DNA of 59,745 nt, taken from the NCBI GenBank assembly GCA_036478235.1, contig JAZGDZ010000095.1, forward strand, positions 1 through 59,745, in the 5' to 3' direction. The notes under the pieces are model-generated. The model was given only the letters and a program-made list of their open reading frames with translations, ran no database searches and was not told the origin of the DNA. The translations under genes were made by a program, and so were the position numbers. This DNA is from JACZWZ01 sp036478235. Lineage in GTDB: Bacteria > Actinomycetota > Acidimicrobiia > Spongiisociales > UBA11373. This document shows positions 8,238-16,452 of the stretch, in pieces. Positions within the stretch are counted from its first letter, which is position 1. Each line of letters starts with the position of its first letter.

Positions 8238-9906
8238 CCGCCGGGTCGGCGACTCCGGCGGCGGCGCGTTTGGCCGCGGCTCTCCGCTCCGTCTCGAGCC
8301 TTCCGAGGCCGTAGTCCTCGTGGTCGACGAACCGCATCGCGTCTGCGATGTGCCGGTGGCCCGCCTGATCCCGGATGAGACGGTGCATTTGCTGACACAC
8401 CCTCCGGTACCCGTCGTGGCCTCCTTGGACGGTGCGCAACTCGAGGAGGTGAAAGGCCTCGCGTACGTTCATCTGCATGAAGAATCGAATCCGATAGGCC
8501 AAAGGTACGGCGTACTGGGCCACCTCGGTCCCAACCGATTCGGCGAGCGTCCGATGGTGCTCCGCCGCCCGTTCCATCACCTGTTCCCACACCGCGACGG
8601 CTCCGATGTCGGTGAGGGACTCCGGGGTCACGTACCCGTGGCCGGTGCCGAGGCGCTGCCACTCCAGGGTCATCATTCTGTGGCGCTGCAGATCTCGGAA
8701 GATGCCGTAGTCGCAGAGTATGTCGAACCGGTAGTAGGAACGTTCCATGGCCCTTCCGGGCCGGTGGCGGCGGTTCGTTCGATCACCGACATAGGCGGCG
8801 AAGAGGCGATCTCGCTCAGCCGCGTCGAGGGTCGAGACGTAGTCGAGAAGCTGATCGTCGGGAGCGTCGGTGACCGAATATAGGGCAGCGGCAGCGATCT
8901 TCGTCTCGGCAGCGGGGTCGTACTCGACCAGTGCGACCTCGGGCTGCTTCTCCGGTGCCAGGGGGTGCGCCGCCGCCAGGTCCTCCATCGACCTTGCCGT
9001 TTCCGCCAGATAGTCGCTCCAGGCTCCGCCCCGCTTCGGTACGTCGACGCGCGTCAGAAAGGCGGGGATCATCTTGCGCAATTCGGTCAACATCAGGTCG
9101 GCGTAGTGGCGCACCTCGGCAATCCGGCTGGAGCGCATTCGCAGGAGGAGCATCTCGTACGACTGGCCGGTGGCGTAGATACCGACGTTGGAAATGGTCG
9201 CCGCCGGGAGCAGGCCGCGTAGGTCGTCGCAGACCTTGGCGCGGATTGTCGAGCGATAGACGAAGTCGCTGTCGGCCGGGTTCTGCGGGTAGAGGGTGGT
9301 GTAGTAGGCGGTCAGTTGCTCGGTCAGCGAGCTGTAGGTCTCGAACAACGAGTCGATCTCACGGTGGTACCCCGGACCGAGGCCGGTCTCCTCGATCTCG
9401 CGCGGCACGTGGTAGCGATACCCGTCCCCGAGCCTCTTGTCGTAGAACATGTATCGGGTGCTCTGTTCCAGATAGGCGGCGAGCCGACCCCACTCGAGCA
9501 CCTTGGTGAGGATGTTCGAAGCCTGTTCGCATGCCAGGTGAACCCCGCCGAGCTGGGCCACGGAGTCGTCCCCGTATTGCGTAAAGACCCGTTCGTACAG
9601 CTCCTCGGCTCGCTGCAGGCGCACCGCTTGATCGTCGGCCTCGATCCGGTCGGCGACCGCCGCCATCCCGACTTCCGGCGTCGCATAGAACTCGTCGAGG
9701 AACAGCCTGCGCAGTGACTTGGGGGAGCGGCTGTATCGGGCAAACAGGGCGCCCTTGACCACTTCGGGAAGGTTGGTGAGGCCGAAGACCGGACCGGTGG
9801 TGTTGGTGAAGAATCGCGCGAGCACCTTCGTCTCATCCCCGGTAAAGGGCTCGACGTGATAACCCGATGCCATTGCTGTGTTCTCGAGATCGAGGCTTGT
9901 GGTCAT
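8233..9906 (-). CDS. thyX: two-domain ThyX-like (FAD-dependent thymidylate synthase family) protein
   Basis: 557 aa from the ATG at 9906, about twice the length of a usual ThyX. Two ThyX-like halves are visible. The first has EQSTRYMFY (about 145-153) and GLLPAATISNVGI; the second has LQRHRMMTLEWQ (about 404-415) and YAVPLAYRIRFFMQMNVRE. The standard ThyX motif RHRxxSxNxxSxR is not complete in either half: the RHR element is in the second and the EQSTRY element in the first. ThyX makes dTMP from dUMP with methylenetetrahydrofolate and FAD, normally with active sites at subunit interfaces, so an internal pseudo-dimer is plausible; loss of catalysis is also possible. No thyA is visible in the window. 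Palindromic repeats lie in the upstream divergent space. Confidence 0.8.
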   Translation of the reverse strand: MTTSLDLENTAMASGYHVEPFTGDETKVLARFFTNTTGPVFGLTNLPEVVKGALFARYSRSPKSLRRLFLDEFYATPEVGMAAVADRIEADDQAVRLQRAEELYERVFTQYGDDSVAQLGGVHLACEQASNILTKVLEWGRLAAYLEQSTRYMFYDKRLGDGYRYHVPREIEETGLGPGYHREIDSLFETYSSLTEQLTAYYTTLYPQNPADSDFVYRSTIRAKVCDDLRGLLPAATISNVGIYATGQSYEMLLLRMRSSRIAEVRHYADLMLTELRKMIPAFLTRVDVPKRGGAWSDYLAETARSMEDLAAAHPLAPEKQPEVALVEYDPAAETKIAAAALYSVTDAPDDQLLDYVSTLDAAERDRLFAAYVGDRTNRRHRPGRAMERSYYRFDILCDYGIFRDLQRHRMMTLEWQRLGTGHGYVTPESLTDIGAVAVWEQVMERAAEHHRTLAESVGTEVAQYAVPLAYRIRFFMQMNVREAFHLLELRTVQGGHDGYRRVCQQMHRLIRDQAGHRHIADAMRFVDHEDYGLGRLETERRAAAKRAAAGVADPAE

Positions 9907-9909
9907 GTC

Positions 9910-9977
9910 ACACCGGTGTAATTCACTGTTCGGGCAAGGTATCACTGCCTCAGGCACCGGTGCAACCGGTGTTGCCG
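9910..9977. promoter_or_regulatory. ACCGGT palindrome cluster between divergent genes
   Basis: ACACCGGTGT (9910-9919) and GCACCGGTGC (9954-9963) are perfect 10-bp palindromes; AACCGGTGTT (9964-9973) and a further CCGGTG follow directly. They lie between the thyX-like ATG and the start of the divergent membrane-protein gene, as expected of an operator for one or both. No regulator is known for this site; function is inference. Confidence 0.45.
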
Positions 9978-10002
9978 GTGGGTCGTTAGCCTGGGGCGTG
10001 GC

Positions 10003-10314
10003 ATGACTGCGATCCGAATCGTGATCGGCGTCGTCATTGGTGGCATCGTGGCGGTGGCGCTGGTCCCCATGCTCGCCCTGGTCGATCTGGCCGGAGGCGG
10101 TGACGGCCTGGGCCTTTGCCCGGACGGTCTCGGGTCATGCCGGACCTCCTACTTCGACGGGCCCGAGCTGGTGGGGATCCTCGCCGTCGTCCTGTTCCTG
10201 CTGCTGATGATCCTTCGGGCTGCCTTTCACGTGCGCCGGCTGCTCGGAGCGAGGCAGATGGATGGCGCACTCGATCCCGCCCAAGGCGGTCGGGAGCGTT
10301 TCGGGAGGCATTAG
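10003..10314 (+). CDS. small membrane protein, 103 aa
   Basis: Two hydrophobic segments (about residues 5-28 and 56-72) separated by a short loop with two cysteines (GLCPDGLGSC), then a basic, hydrophilic tail. Starts at an ATG facing the thyX-like gene across the ACCGGT palindromes. The stop TAG is the first triplet of a stem-loop repeat. Function unknown. Confidence 0.65.
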   Translation: MTAIRIVIGVVIGGIVAVALVPMLALVDLAGGGDGLGLCPDGLGSCRTSYFDGPELVGILAVVLFLLLMILRAAFHVRRLLGARQMDGALDPAQGGRERFGRH

Positions 10315-10344
10315 GAGCCCGCTGAGCGATACATGTCACTCAGC
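10312..10344 (+). repeat. stop-codon stem-loop repeat, copy 3
   Basis: The stop TAG (10312-10314) continues as GAGCCCGCTGAG, then a 12-nt spacer and CTCAGC. Only the inner 6 bp of the stem is kept. The start is identical to the pfkA and uvrB copies apart from Y/R changes. Confidence 0.7.
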
Positions 10345-10383
10345 AGAGACTGCGTTGGGGGGATTCCGGGTTAGCCTGCCGGC

Positions 10384-10872
10384 GTGGCCCGAGCCAAGAA
10401 GGATGTTCCGTTCCTCGAGCGCATCCGCCGTGACCGCAAGACCGGCGAGCTCGTGGAGGAGTTGACGCTGCGAGAGCGCTTTCCGACCTATGTGAAGGCA
10501 TTCCTCCTGGGCCTCCTGGTCACCGGGCTGGCCGGTGTGGGAATCTTTGCGGTGACGAGCATGTCCCTTTCGAACGCGCTGGGCTACACCTGGATCTTCT
10601 CGGGGACGTTCCTGCTGCTTGTCGGCGGCGCTCGCGGCGGCGGTTACTCGAACCTGTCGATCGGAGCCGTGGAGGCTCTGGTCGGCGGGCGCAATCGGTT
10701 GGACGACGACATGGAAGGCGACGCCGCCTTGAGGCACGGCCGGGTCATGCAGCGACGCGACCCGATGGCACGCCTGCGCAGGGGCCTGCGACCGCCGCCC
10801 AACCCGAGTGCCTTTTGGCAGGCGGTGGCCGGCCTCCTCTACGTTGCGGCCGGTCTGCCGCTCACGTTTTAG
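10384..10872 (+). CDS. membrane protein of unknown function, 162 aa
   Basis: GTG start. A basic cytosolic N-terminus (about 35 aa), two hydrophobic segments at about 38-58 and 66-82, a charged arginine-rich stretch, and a final hydrophobic segment ending at the C-terminus. No recognised domain. Its end overlaps the convergent membrane-protein gene by 11 bp. Confidence 0.65.
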   Translation: MARAKKDVPFLERIRRDRKTGELVEELTLRERFPTYVKAFLLGLLVTGLAGVGIFAVTSMSLSNALGYTWIFSGTFLLLVGGARGGGYSNLSIGAVEALVGGRNRLDDDMEGDAALRHGRVMQRRDPMARLRRGLRPPPNPSAFWQAVAGLLYVAAGLPLTF

Positions 10873-11242
10873 AGAAGGCTCCGAAGGCCGCCGCGGCGAC
10901 CGCGACGAACGCAGCCGCCGCCAGCACCAGTGACCCCGGGCCCAGCGTCGCACCCTGCGTGTCTCGAGCCGCCACGACGGCATCGGCGACCTTGACCAGG
11001 GCGAATACCAGGGACGTGCCTCCGAGCACCACAGTGGCAAGGCCCGGTCCCGGGTCGAGCCCGTGGCTCCAGTCGCCGCTCATCGCAATGACTGCCATCG
11101 GCACGAATGGGATCAGAGCGGGCCAGGCGTCTGCCGAGATCCCGTCCACGGAGCCGACGATCGGGAACGAGGCGAACGGCAGCAGCATCGAGATCACCGC
11201 GAGCCCGACGCCGGCCAGCAGCACGGGCCGCGACACGTGCAT
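10862..11242 (-). CDS. four-TM membrane protein, tandem paralogue A
   Basis: 126 aa with four hydrophobic segments and almost no loops. Its sequence aligns along its whole length with the membrane part of the upstream gene (ISADAWPALIPFVP against LDADAFPALILLLP; FALVKVADAVVAA against YASVKMLDAAILA), showing a tandem duplication. Its ATG overlaps the upstream stop by one base (TGATG), so the two are translationally coupled. Function unknown. Confidence 0.7.
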   Translation of the reverse strand: MHVSRPVLLAGVGLAVISMLLPFASFPIVGSVDGISADAWPALIPFVPMAVIAMSGDWSHGLDPGPGLATVVLGGTSLVFALVKVADAVVAARDTQGATLGPGSLVLAAAAFVAVAAAAFGAFSKT

Positions 11243-12102
11243 CAGGTGTCGGAACCCTCCGGTCCGTCCGGCTCGTCGCGGTCGAACAGCGAGAGCAGAT
11301 GGTCGTCGAGGGCCGCATCCGCACGTTCGGCGGTGGTGGACGGGTCTTCCGGGGAAATGTGATCGGGCTCGGCCTCGCGAGCCACGGCTCCGGTATCGGG
11401 AAAGACGATCTCCGGTTGCTTGTCGGGCTTGGCCCCCGATGGAGGTGGCTCCGTCGGCGGCGGGGGCGTCGCCCCGTCGTCGGGGCCGGACGTGCTCGCC
11501 GGGACCGTGACGTCTTGGGCCTCATCGGGAGGATCGATTGGCTCAGTCGGCGATGCGGCGGCTGTCTTGGACCCGGTTCGAAACGCCGTGTCGCGCCCGG
11601 GCGTTCCCCCGGCAGGCAGTCCCCGCAGATTCCGGTAGAGACCGATGCCGATCCCGATCACGGCGACCAGGCATCCGAGGACCAGCAGGCGAGCGCCGAG
11701 ACCGACGGAACCGTTCAGTGTGTCGGCGAGGATTGCGGCGTCGAGCATCTTCACCGAGGCGTATGGCAACGCAGCCAGCCCGAGGGCCAGAGAGGTCCAG
11801 CCGAGGGCCGGGTGCAACGGGCGGGTGTGGTCGGGGATGAACGTCACCGCGAAGATCGGAAGCAGGAGAATCAGGGCGGGGAAGGCGTCCGCGTCGAGGG
11901 CCGACCGGTCACCGGCGGGGGACGTGATGAAGGGCATGCTCATGGAGGCCATGGCCAACAACCCCCCGACATCGGTGACGATGCGCGAGGAGTGGAACGC
12001 GAGTGTGGTCTGGACCGGCCGGTCCGGCTGCACGGGCTCTCCGGGGATCGGGGCGGGGCGGAGGTTAGCCGGGGTCCGACTCGGGTCCTGGGCCGGGAAC
12101 AC
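11242..12102 (-). CDS. membrane protein with proline/acid-rich tail, tandem paralogue B
   Basis: 286 aa from the GTG at 12102. An N-terminal proline-rich stretch of about 30 aa is followed by a four-TM domain homologous to the downstream 126-aa protein, then a long disordered cytosolic tail rich in P, D, E and T (for example TPPPPTEPPPSG) ending in an acidic segment. The start is uncertain: the frame stays open to 12180, but that would overlap nth, which begins at 12120 on the other strand. The tail may be a protein-interaction platform; this is inference. Confidence 0.65.
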   Translation of the reverse strand: MFPAQDPSRTPANLRPAPIPGEPVQPDRPVQTTLAFHSSRIVTDVGGLLAMASMSMPFITSPAGDRSALDADAFPALILLLPIFAVTFIPDHTRPLHPALGWTSLALGLAALPYASVKMLDAAILADTLNGSVGLGARLLVLGCLVAVIGIGIGLYRNLRGLPAGGTPGRDTAFRTGSKTAAASPTEPIDPPDEAQDVTVPASTSGPDDGATPPPPTEPPPSGAKPDKQPEIVFPDTGAVAREAEPDHISPEDPSTTAERADAALDDHLLSLFDRDEPDGPEGSDT

Positions 12103-12119
12103 ACCGGAACCTTCGCGGT

Positions 12120-12815
12120 ATGACCCCCCGGCACGTCTCCGGTAATACCATCGCCCCGGCAGTGCCAGCAGACGCCGCAACTCGCCGCCACGCCAGGACG
12201 ATCCTGGGCCGACTCAAGAAGCGGTACCCCGAGATCGGGACCGCGCTCGGGTACGACAGCGCCTGGCAGCTTCTGGTCGTAACCGTGTTGAGCGCCCAGA
12301 CGACCGACGAAAACGTCAACCGGGCGGCTCCGACGCTCTTCTCGCGCTGGCCTCATGCTGCCGATCTCGCCTCGGCGAATCCCGAGGAGGTCGAGAAGGT
12401 CATCTTCAGCACCGGGTTTTACCGACAGAAGACGAAGTCGATCATCGCCCTCAGCGCCGACCTGGTCGAGGACTTTGGCGGCGAGGTACCGAACGACCTG
12501 GACAGCCTGGTGACGCTGCGCGGGGTCGGCCGCAAGACTGCCAGCGTCGTGCTCACCGAGGCCTGGGGTCTGCCCGCAGTAGCAGTCGACACCCACGTGA
12601 AGCGGGTGGCTCACCGGCTGGGCCTCACCGACGAGACGGATCCGCTCAAGGTCGAGGCAGACCTGAGAGATCTCTATCCGGAGAAAGAGTGGAGCGGGAT
12701 ATCGATGCGTTTCATCCAGTTCGGCAGGGATGTGTGCGACGCTCGAAAACCGCGCTGTTGGGAGTGCGAGATGGCCGATCGCTGTCGGTTCCCGGACAAG
12801 ACTCCTCCGCCGTGA
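12120..12815 (+). CDS. nth: endonuclease III
   Basis: Base-excision repair DNA glycosylase and AP lyase for oxidised pyrimidines. 231 aa; the helix-hairpin-helix is LRGVGRKTASVVL with the catalytic lysine (about 139), the catalytic aspartate is in VAVDTHVKRVAHRLGL (about 157), and the 4Fe-4S ligands C-x6-C-x2-C-x5-C are intact near the C-terminus. Its stop overlaps the start of the MATE gene as GTGA. Several in-frame starts exist in the first 15 codons, so the exact N-terminus is unsure. Confidence 0.95.
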   Translation: MTPRHVSGNTIAPAVPADAATRRHARTILGRLKKRYPEIGTALGYDSAWQLLVVTVLSAQTTDENVNRAAPTLFSRWPHAADLASANPEEVEKVIFSTGFYRQKTKSIIALSADLVEDFGGEVPNDLDSLVTLRGVGRKTASVVLTEAWGLPAVAVDTHVKRVAHRLGLTDETDPLKVEADLRDLYPEKEWSGISMRFIQFGRDVCDARKPRCWECEMADRCRFPDKTPPP

Positions 12816-14134
12816 GAGAAGCGTTGAGGTTGCGGTCGCGGCACGATCGCGCCGTGGCTGCGCTCGCTTTGCCCGCACTCGGGTCGTTGATCGCCGACCC
12901 CCTCCTCAGCCTGGTCGACACCGCATTTGTGGGCCGCATCGGAGCCGACTCGCTCGCCGGGCTCGGCATCGCCGCCGCCGTCTTTGCGGTGGCATTCTTC
13001 ACATTCAACTTCCTCGAATATGGGACGACGACCGAGGTGGCGCGCGCCGTCGGCCGCCGTGACATCCCTGCGGCCGGGAGGTCCGCGATGACCGCCGGAG
13101 CCCTGGCACTCACGGCCGGCCTCGGCCTGGCGGCCCTCCTGGTGATCCTGGCAGGGCCTGCGGCCGGGATCTTGGGAGCGTCGGCCGGGGCTCGGGGGGA
13201 GGCGGTCACCTACATCATGATTCGGGCCTTGGCCGCGCCGTCGGTTCTGCTCGTGCGGGCGGCTCACGGCACGTATCGAGGGTTTCAGGACACCCGCACG
13301 CCCTTTCTGGTGGCCCTCGGTATCAGTGGCCTCAACCTCGTGCTCGACCCGATCTTGATCTTTGGGGCGGACCTGGGTGTTGCCGGGGCGGCCTGGGCGA
13401 CCGTGATTGCGCAGTGGGTGGGCGCCGTCGTTTTCGTGAGACTGTTGTGGCGACGAGGTGCGAGGTACGGGCTCACCGGAGCGAGACCGGACGCGGCCGA
13501 GGTGCGTGGCTTCTTGCGGATCGGGCGCGACCTTGCGATCAGGAGCGGTGCATTGCTGGCCACGTTCACCTACGCGACTGCCGTGGCGGCCCGGGTCTCG
13601 AACGATGCAGTGGCCGCCCATCAGATCCTCTCCCAATTGTTCATATTCCTCGCCCTCGGTGTCGATGCGCTCGCCATCGCCGCCCAGGCTCTGGTCGGCA
13701 TGCACCTTGGAGCGGGCGACCGAAGATCCGCGCTGGAGGTGTCGGATCGTCTCTTGGTCTTCGGGCTCTTGGTCGGCTTCGGTCTCGCCGCTGTACTGGC
13801 GCTGCTTGCGCCGGTGATCGGAGGCTGGTTCACCGCGGACCCAGAAGTCGTGGGCGTGTTCCGGCAGGCCTATTGGCTGATGGCGGCGATCCAGCCGATC
13901 GCCGCGGTCGTGTTCGTCTGGGACGGAGTGTTCATCGGAGCGGGGGACTTCGGGTTCCTGGCACTGGCAATGGCGGCCTCTGCTCTGGTGGCCGCGGCTT
14001 TCCTCACCTTGGTGCTTCCGATGGGCTGGGGCCTGCCCGGAGTCTGGTGGGGTGTCGTTGTGCTTCTGACGGGTCGGCTGCTCACCCTGGCATGGCGCCG
14101 GGTGGCATCGGGTTCTCCTCTCCGGGCGGCATGA
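12812..14134 (+). CDS. MATE-family efflux transporter (DinF-like)
   Basis: 440-aa membrane protein with about 12 hydrophobic segments in two repeated halves and the MATE N-terminal pattern PALGSLIADPLLSLVDTAFVG. MATE proteins export drugs or metabolites using Na+ or H+ gradients. The GTG at 12812 overlaps the nth stop (GTGA), supporting the start and coupling; a DinF-like exporter beside a repair gene is a common pairing. The 3' end overlaps the convergent MFS gene by 53 bp. Confidence 0.9.
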   Translation: MREALRLRSRHDRAVAALALPALGSLIADPLLSLVDTAFVGRIGADSLAGLGIAAAVFAVAFFTFNFLEYGTTTEVARAVGRRDIPAAGRSAMTAGALALTAGLGLAALLVILAGPAAGILGASAGARGEAVTYIMIRALAAPSVLLVRAAHGTYRGFQDTRTPFLVALGISGLNLVLDPILIFGADLGVAGAAWATVIAQWVGAVVFVRLLWRRGARYGLTGARPDAAEVRGFLRIGRDLAIRSGALLATFTYATAVAARVSNDAVAAHQILSQLFIFLALGVDALAIAAQALVGMHLGAGDRRSALEVSDRLLVFGLLVGFGLAAVLALLAPVIGGWFTADPEVVGVFRQAYWLMAAIQPIAAVVFVWDGVFIGAGDFGFLALAMAASALVAAAFLTLVLPMGWGLPGVWWGVVVLLTGRLLTLAWRRVASGSPLRAA

Positions 14135-15338
14135 GCCGGAGTCCCTTCGTCTCCGGAAGCAGCCGAATGAGAAGCGAGGCCAGCGCCAGGACGCCGCCAA
14201 GCGTTGCAATCGTCGCCGGGACTCCCCATGCATCGACGGCGAACCGGCCGGCGCCGAAGCCCACCAGGCCGCCGACAATGCTGGCGTTGATGATCCACGC
14301 CGCCGCGGTGCTTCTGATGTGGGTGGGGAACAACTCGGAGCGATGGGACCCGAAGGCAGGCGCGAAGCCGAATGCGCCCAGGGTGGAGACGAATATGGCC
14401 AGCCCCATCAAGAAGCCCTGGCTCAGGAAGTAGAAGGCGACACCACCGGTGACGCCGAGGACGATCGAAACCCCCTCGGTCGGCTTGCGTCCCAGCAGAT
14501 CGGAGAGGCGCCCTCCGGCGAGCAGCCCTATCACGACGCCGGGGGCGCTGGCGAGCGCCAGGAGGAGCGAGGCGGAGGCCGCAGACCAGCCGAGTTGGTT
14601 TTCCAAGCGGATCAGGGCCAGGTTGGCGGCCGGGGCGGCGAAGGCGGAGAGAGCAAAGGAGAGGCCCGCCATCGGCCAGAAACGCCGCCCGTGCGGAGGG
14701 CGCAGGACGGCGGCGAGCGGTGGGCGCTGCGGCTGGCGCACATAGGCGCGCGATTCCTTGATCCTCCTGGCGAGGAACGGAGCCGCCAGCAGGGGAGCCG
14801 CGCTCAGGGCGAAGAGGATCCGCCATGAATCGGCTCCGTCGTCCGCGAGGGGGCGCAGCAGGAGTCCGAGCCCGGTCCCCATCGATCCGAAGAGCGCATA
14901 GAGGCCGATGGCGTAGGAGCGAATCTCCGGAGCAATTTCCTCCGCGAGCACGACCACCGCCAGTGCCCCGATGGCGATCGTGCCTATGCGGGCGGTCGCC
15001 TGGAAGGCGGTGAAGGCCACCGGATCGACGACCAGCGCCGTCACGAGGTTGGCGAAGGGCAGGAGCACGAAGGCGATCAGCAGGGGCCGGCGTCGTCCGC
15101 GGTGATCACCGTACCAAGACAGAGCGAGCGCAAGGAGGGACACCGCCCGTACCGCCGCCAGGACGTCGAACACCTGGGCGTCGCTCCATGCGAAGCTCTC
15201 CTGGGCAAAGGGGAGTGCGTGAGTGATTGCGGCCCCGCTCCAGCCCTGAGTGAGGGCGACCACGACGAAGAGGCCCAGGATGACCCGCTCACGCCGATCG
15301 ATCGGCTGCGGAGGCTTGAGATGCTCGACGATCGCCAA
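14082..15338 (-). CDS. MFS transporter
   Basis: About 418 aa with 12 hydrophobic segments and MFS loop motifs after TM2 (WYGDHRGRRRP) and TM8 (GRLSDLLGRKP), and SELFPTHIRSTAAAW as in sugar/metabolite-type permeases. Substrate unknown. The start is weakly supported: I use TTG at 15338, two bases after the stop of the CsaA-like gene; no ATG or GTG occurs before the first membrane segment. The last 53 bp overlap the MATE gene on the other strand. Confidence 0.8.
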   Translation of the reverse strand: MAIVEHLKPPQPIDRRERVILGLFVVVALTQGWSGAAITHALPFAQESFAWSDAQVFDVLAAVRAVSLLALALSWYGDHRGRRRPLLIAFVLLPFANLVTALVVDPVAFTAFQATARIGTIAIGALAVVVLAEEIAPEIRSYAIGLYALFGSMGTGLGLLLRPLADDGADSWRILFALSAAPLLAAPFLARRIKESRAYVRQPQRPPLAAVLRPPHGRRFWPMAGLSFALSAFAAPAANLALIRLENQLGWSAASASLLLALASAPGVVIGLLAGGRLSDLLGRKPTEGVSIVLGVTGGVAFYFLSQGFLMGLAIFVSTLGAFGFAPAFGSHRSELFPTHIRSTAAAWIINASIVGGLVGFGAGRFAVDAWGVPATIATLGGVLALASLLIRLLPETKGLRLMPPGEENPMPPGAMPG

Positions 15339-15340
15339 GG

Positions 15341-15583
15341 TCAGGTGACTTCGGTGCCGGGGGCGACATCGGCGTCGGGCCGAAGCAGGATGACACCTTC
15401 GGGTGTGACCGCGCCGACCGTACGTCCCACGAGCGAGGCCGGCGTGTAGCGATCGGTGATCTTGGCCGAGGACTGAAGCTCTCCTGGTGCCCTGTCCGGT
15501 GACGTTGGCGATGCGTAGGGCTCGGCACGGACGACCGTGCCGGTGCGCATCCGGAGTTGGAGCCAGTCGTCGATCGTGGGCAC
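15341..15583 (-). CDS. csaA: shortened CsaA-like tRNA-binding-domain protein
   Basis: 80 aa, GTG start. The ends match the CsaA family (OB-fold, tRNA- and peptide-binding, chaperone-like): IDDWLQLRMRTGTVVRAEP, QSSAKITDRYTPASLVGR and GVILLRPDADVAPGTEV. CsaA is normally about 110 aa; here the strand usually reading like IKLxIDFGELG is replaced by ASPTSPDRAPG, and the stretch around NFPPRxIAGFxSEVLVLG is missing. The replaced part matches a repeat flank at 40137-40167. The protein may be a degenerate or non-folding relic, although the frame is intact and tightly linked to the MFS gene. Confidence 0.7.
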   Translation of the reverse strand: MPTIDDWLQLRMRTGTVVRAEPYASPTSPDRAPGELQSSAKITDRYTPASLVGRTVGAVTPEGVILLRPDADVAPGTEVT

Positions 15584-15649
15584 GAGCCGAGGCTACCGGG
15601 AACACGCCGCGAGCCGATACCGTTACATGGCAGGCCGCGGAAGGTGGAG

Positions 15650-16396
15650 ATGTCGGTCGAGAGTGTCAACGTCCTTGTAGCGTTCACCTTTGGCATGCTG
15701 TCGTTCCTCTCGCCGTGCGTGCTGCCATTGCTCCCCGGATATATGTCGATGATGAGCGGCTACTCGGCATCGGACCTCGCCGAAGGAAAGTCGTCGACCG
15801 GGACGATGCTCCGGGTGACACTTTTGTTCGTGGCGGGCTTCACCGCGGTCTTCGTGGCCCTGGGAGCCACGGCCACCTCGATCGGATCGACGCTGCTGCG
15901 CAATTCGGCGACGATCACGACGGTTGCCGGTTGGTTCGTGGTGGCGATGGGAATCTTCATTGCGGTGTCGGCCGTCTGGAATCCTGGGGTGCTGATGCCG
16001 ATGATGCGAGAGAGGCGGCTCGAGGTGCGACCCTCCCGCCTCGGCGGATGGGCGCCGCCGGTGATGGGCGCCGCCTTCGGTTTCGGATGGACTCCGTGCA
16101 TCGGGCCCACGCTCGCCGCGATCCTGACGGTGGCGGCGACCGAGGAGACGATTGTCGAGGGTATGTTCCTGCTATTCGTCTACTCACTCGGCCTGGGGCT
16201 CCCGTTCGTCCTCGCCGGCGTCGGGATCACCAAGGCCTATTCGGGATTCGGGTGGCTGAAGCGCCACTTCACACCGGTCACGGTCGGGTCGGGCATGCTG
16301 CTTGCGCTCTTCGGCCTGTTGATGGTGACCGGTCGGCTCGTCGATCTCAACCGCTGGTTCCAGGACTGGCTCCCGGAGTTCTTCTGGAACATCTGA
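15650..16396 (+). CDS. ccdA: CcdA/DsbD-type thiol-disulfide transporter
   Basis: 248-aa, six-TM protein that moves reducing equivalents from cytosolic thioredoxin across the membrane for cytochrome c maturation or extracytoplasmic thiol reduction. The two redox cysteines are present in the typical contexts SFLSPCVLPLLPGY (Cys23) and FGWTPCIGPTL (Cys150). The ATG at 15650 has a GGAAGGTGG ribosome site. No ResB/ResC partner genes are in the window. Confidence 0.92.
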   Translation: MSVESVNVLVAFTFGMLSFLSPCVLPLLPGYMSMMSGYSASDLAEGKSSTGTMLRVTLLFVAGFTAVFVALGATATSIGSTLLRNSATITTVAGWFVVAMGIFIAVSAVWNPGVLMPMMRERRLEVRPSRLGGWAPPVMGAAFGFGWTPCIGPTLAAILTVAATEETIVEGMFLLFVYSLGLGLPFVLAGVGITKAYSGFGWLKRHFTPVTVGSGMLLALFGLLMVTGRLVDLNRWFQDWLPEFFWNI

Positions 16397-16452
16397 CCGG
16401 CGTCGGAGGCGGCCCCTGATACCTAGCTTGCCGCACCGTTCTCCCTACCCTC

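Noticed and set aside
16397..16452. Trp attenuator or T-box before trpE
   Set aside because: The 56-bp gap is too short and shows no leader peptide with Trp codons, no terminator/antiterminator stems and no T-box sequence.
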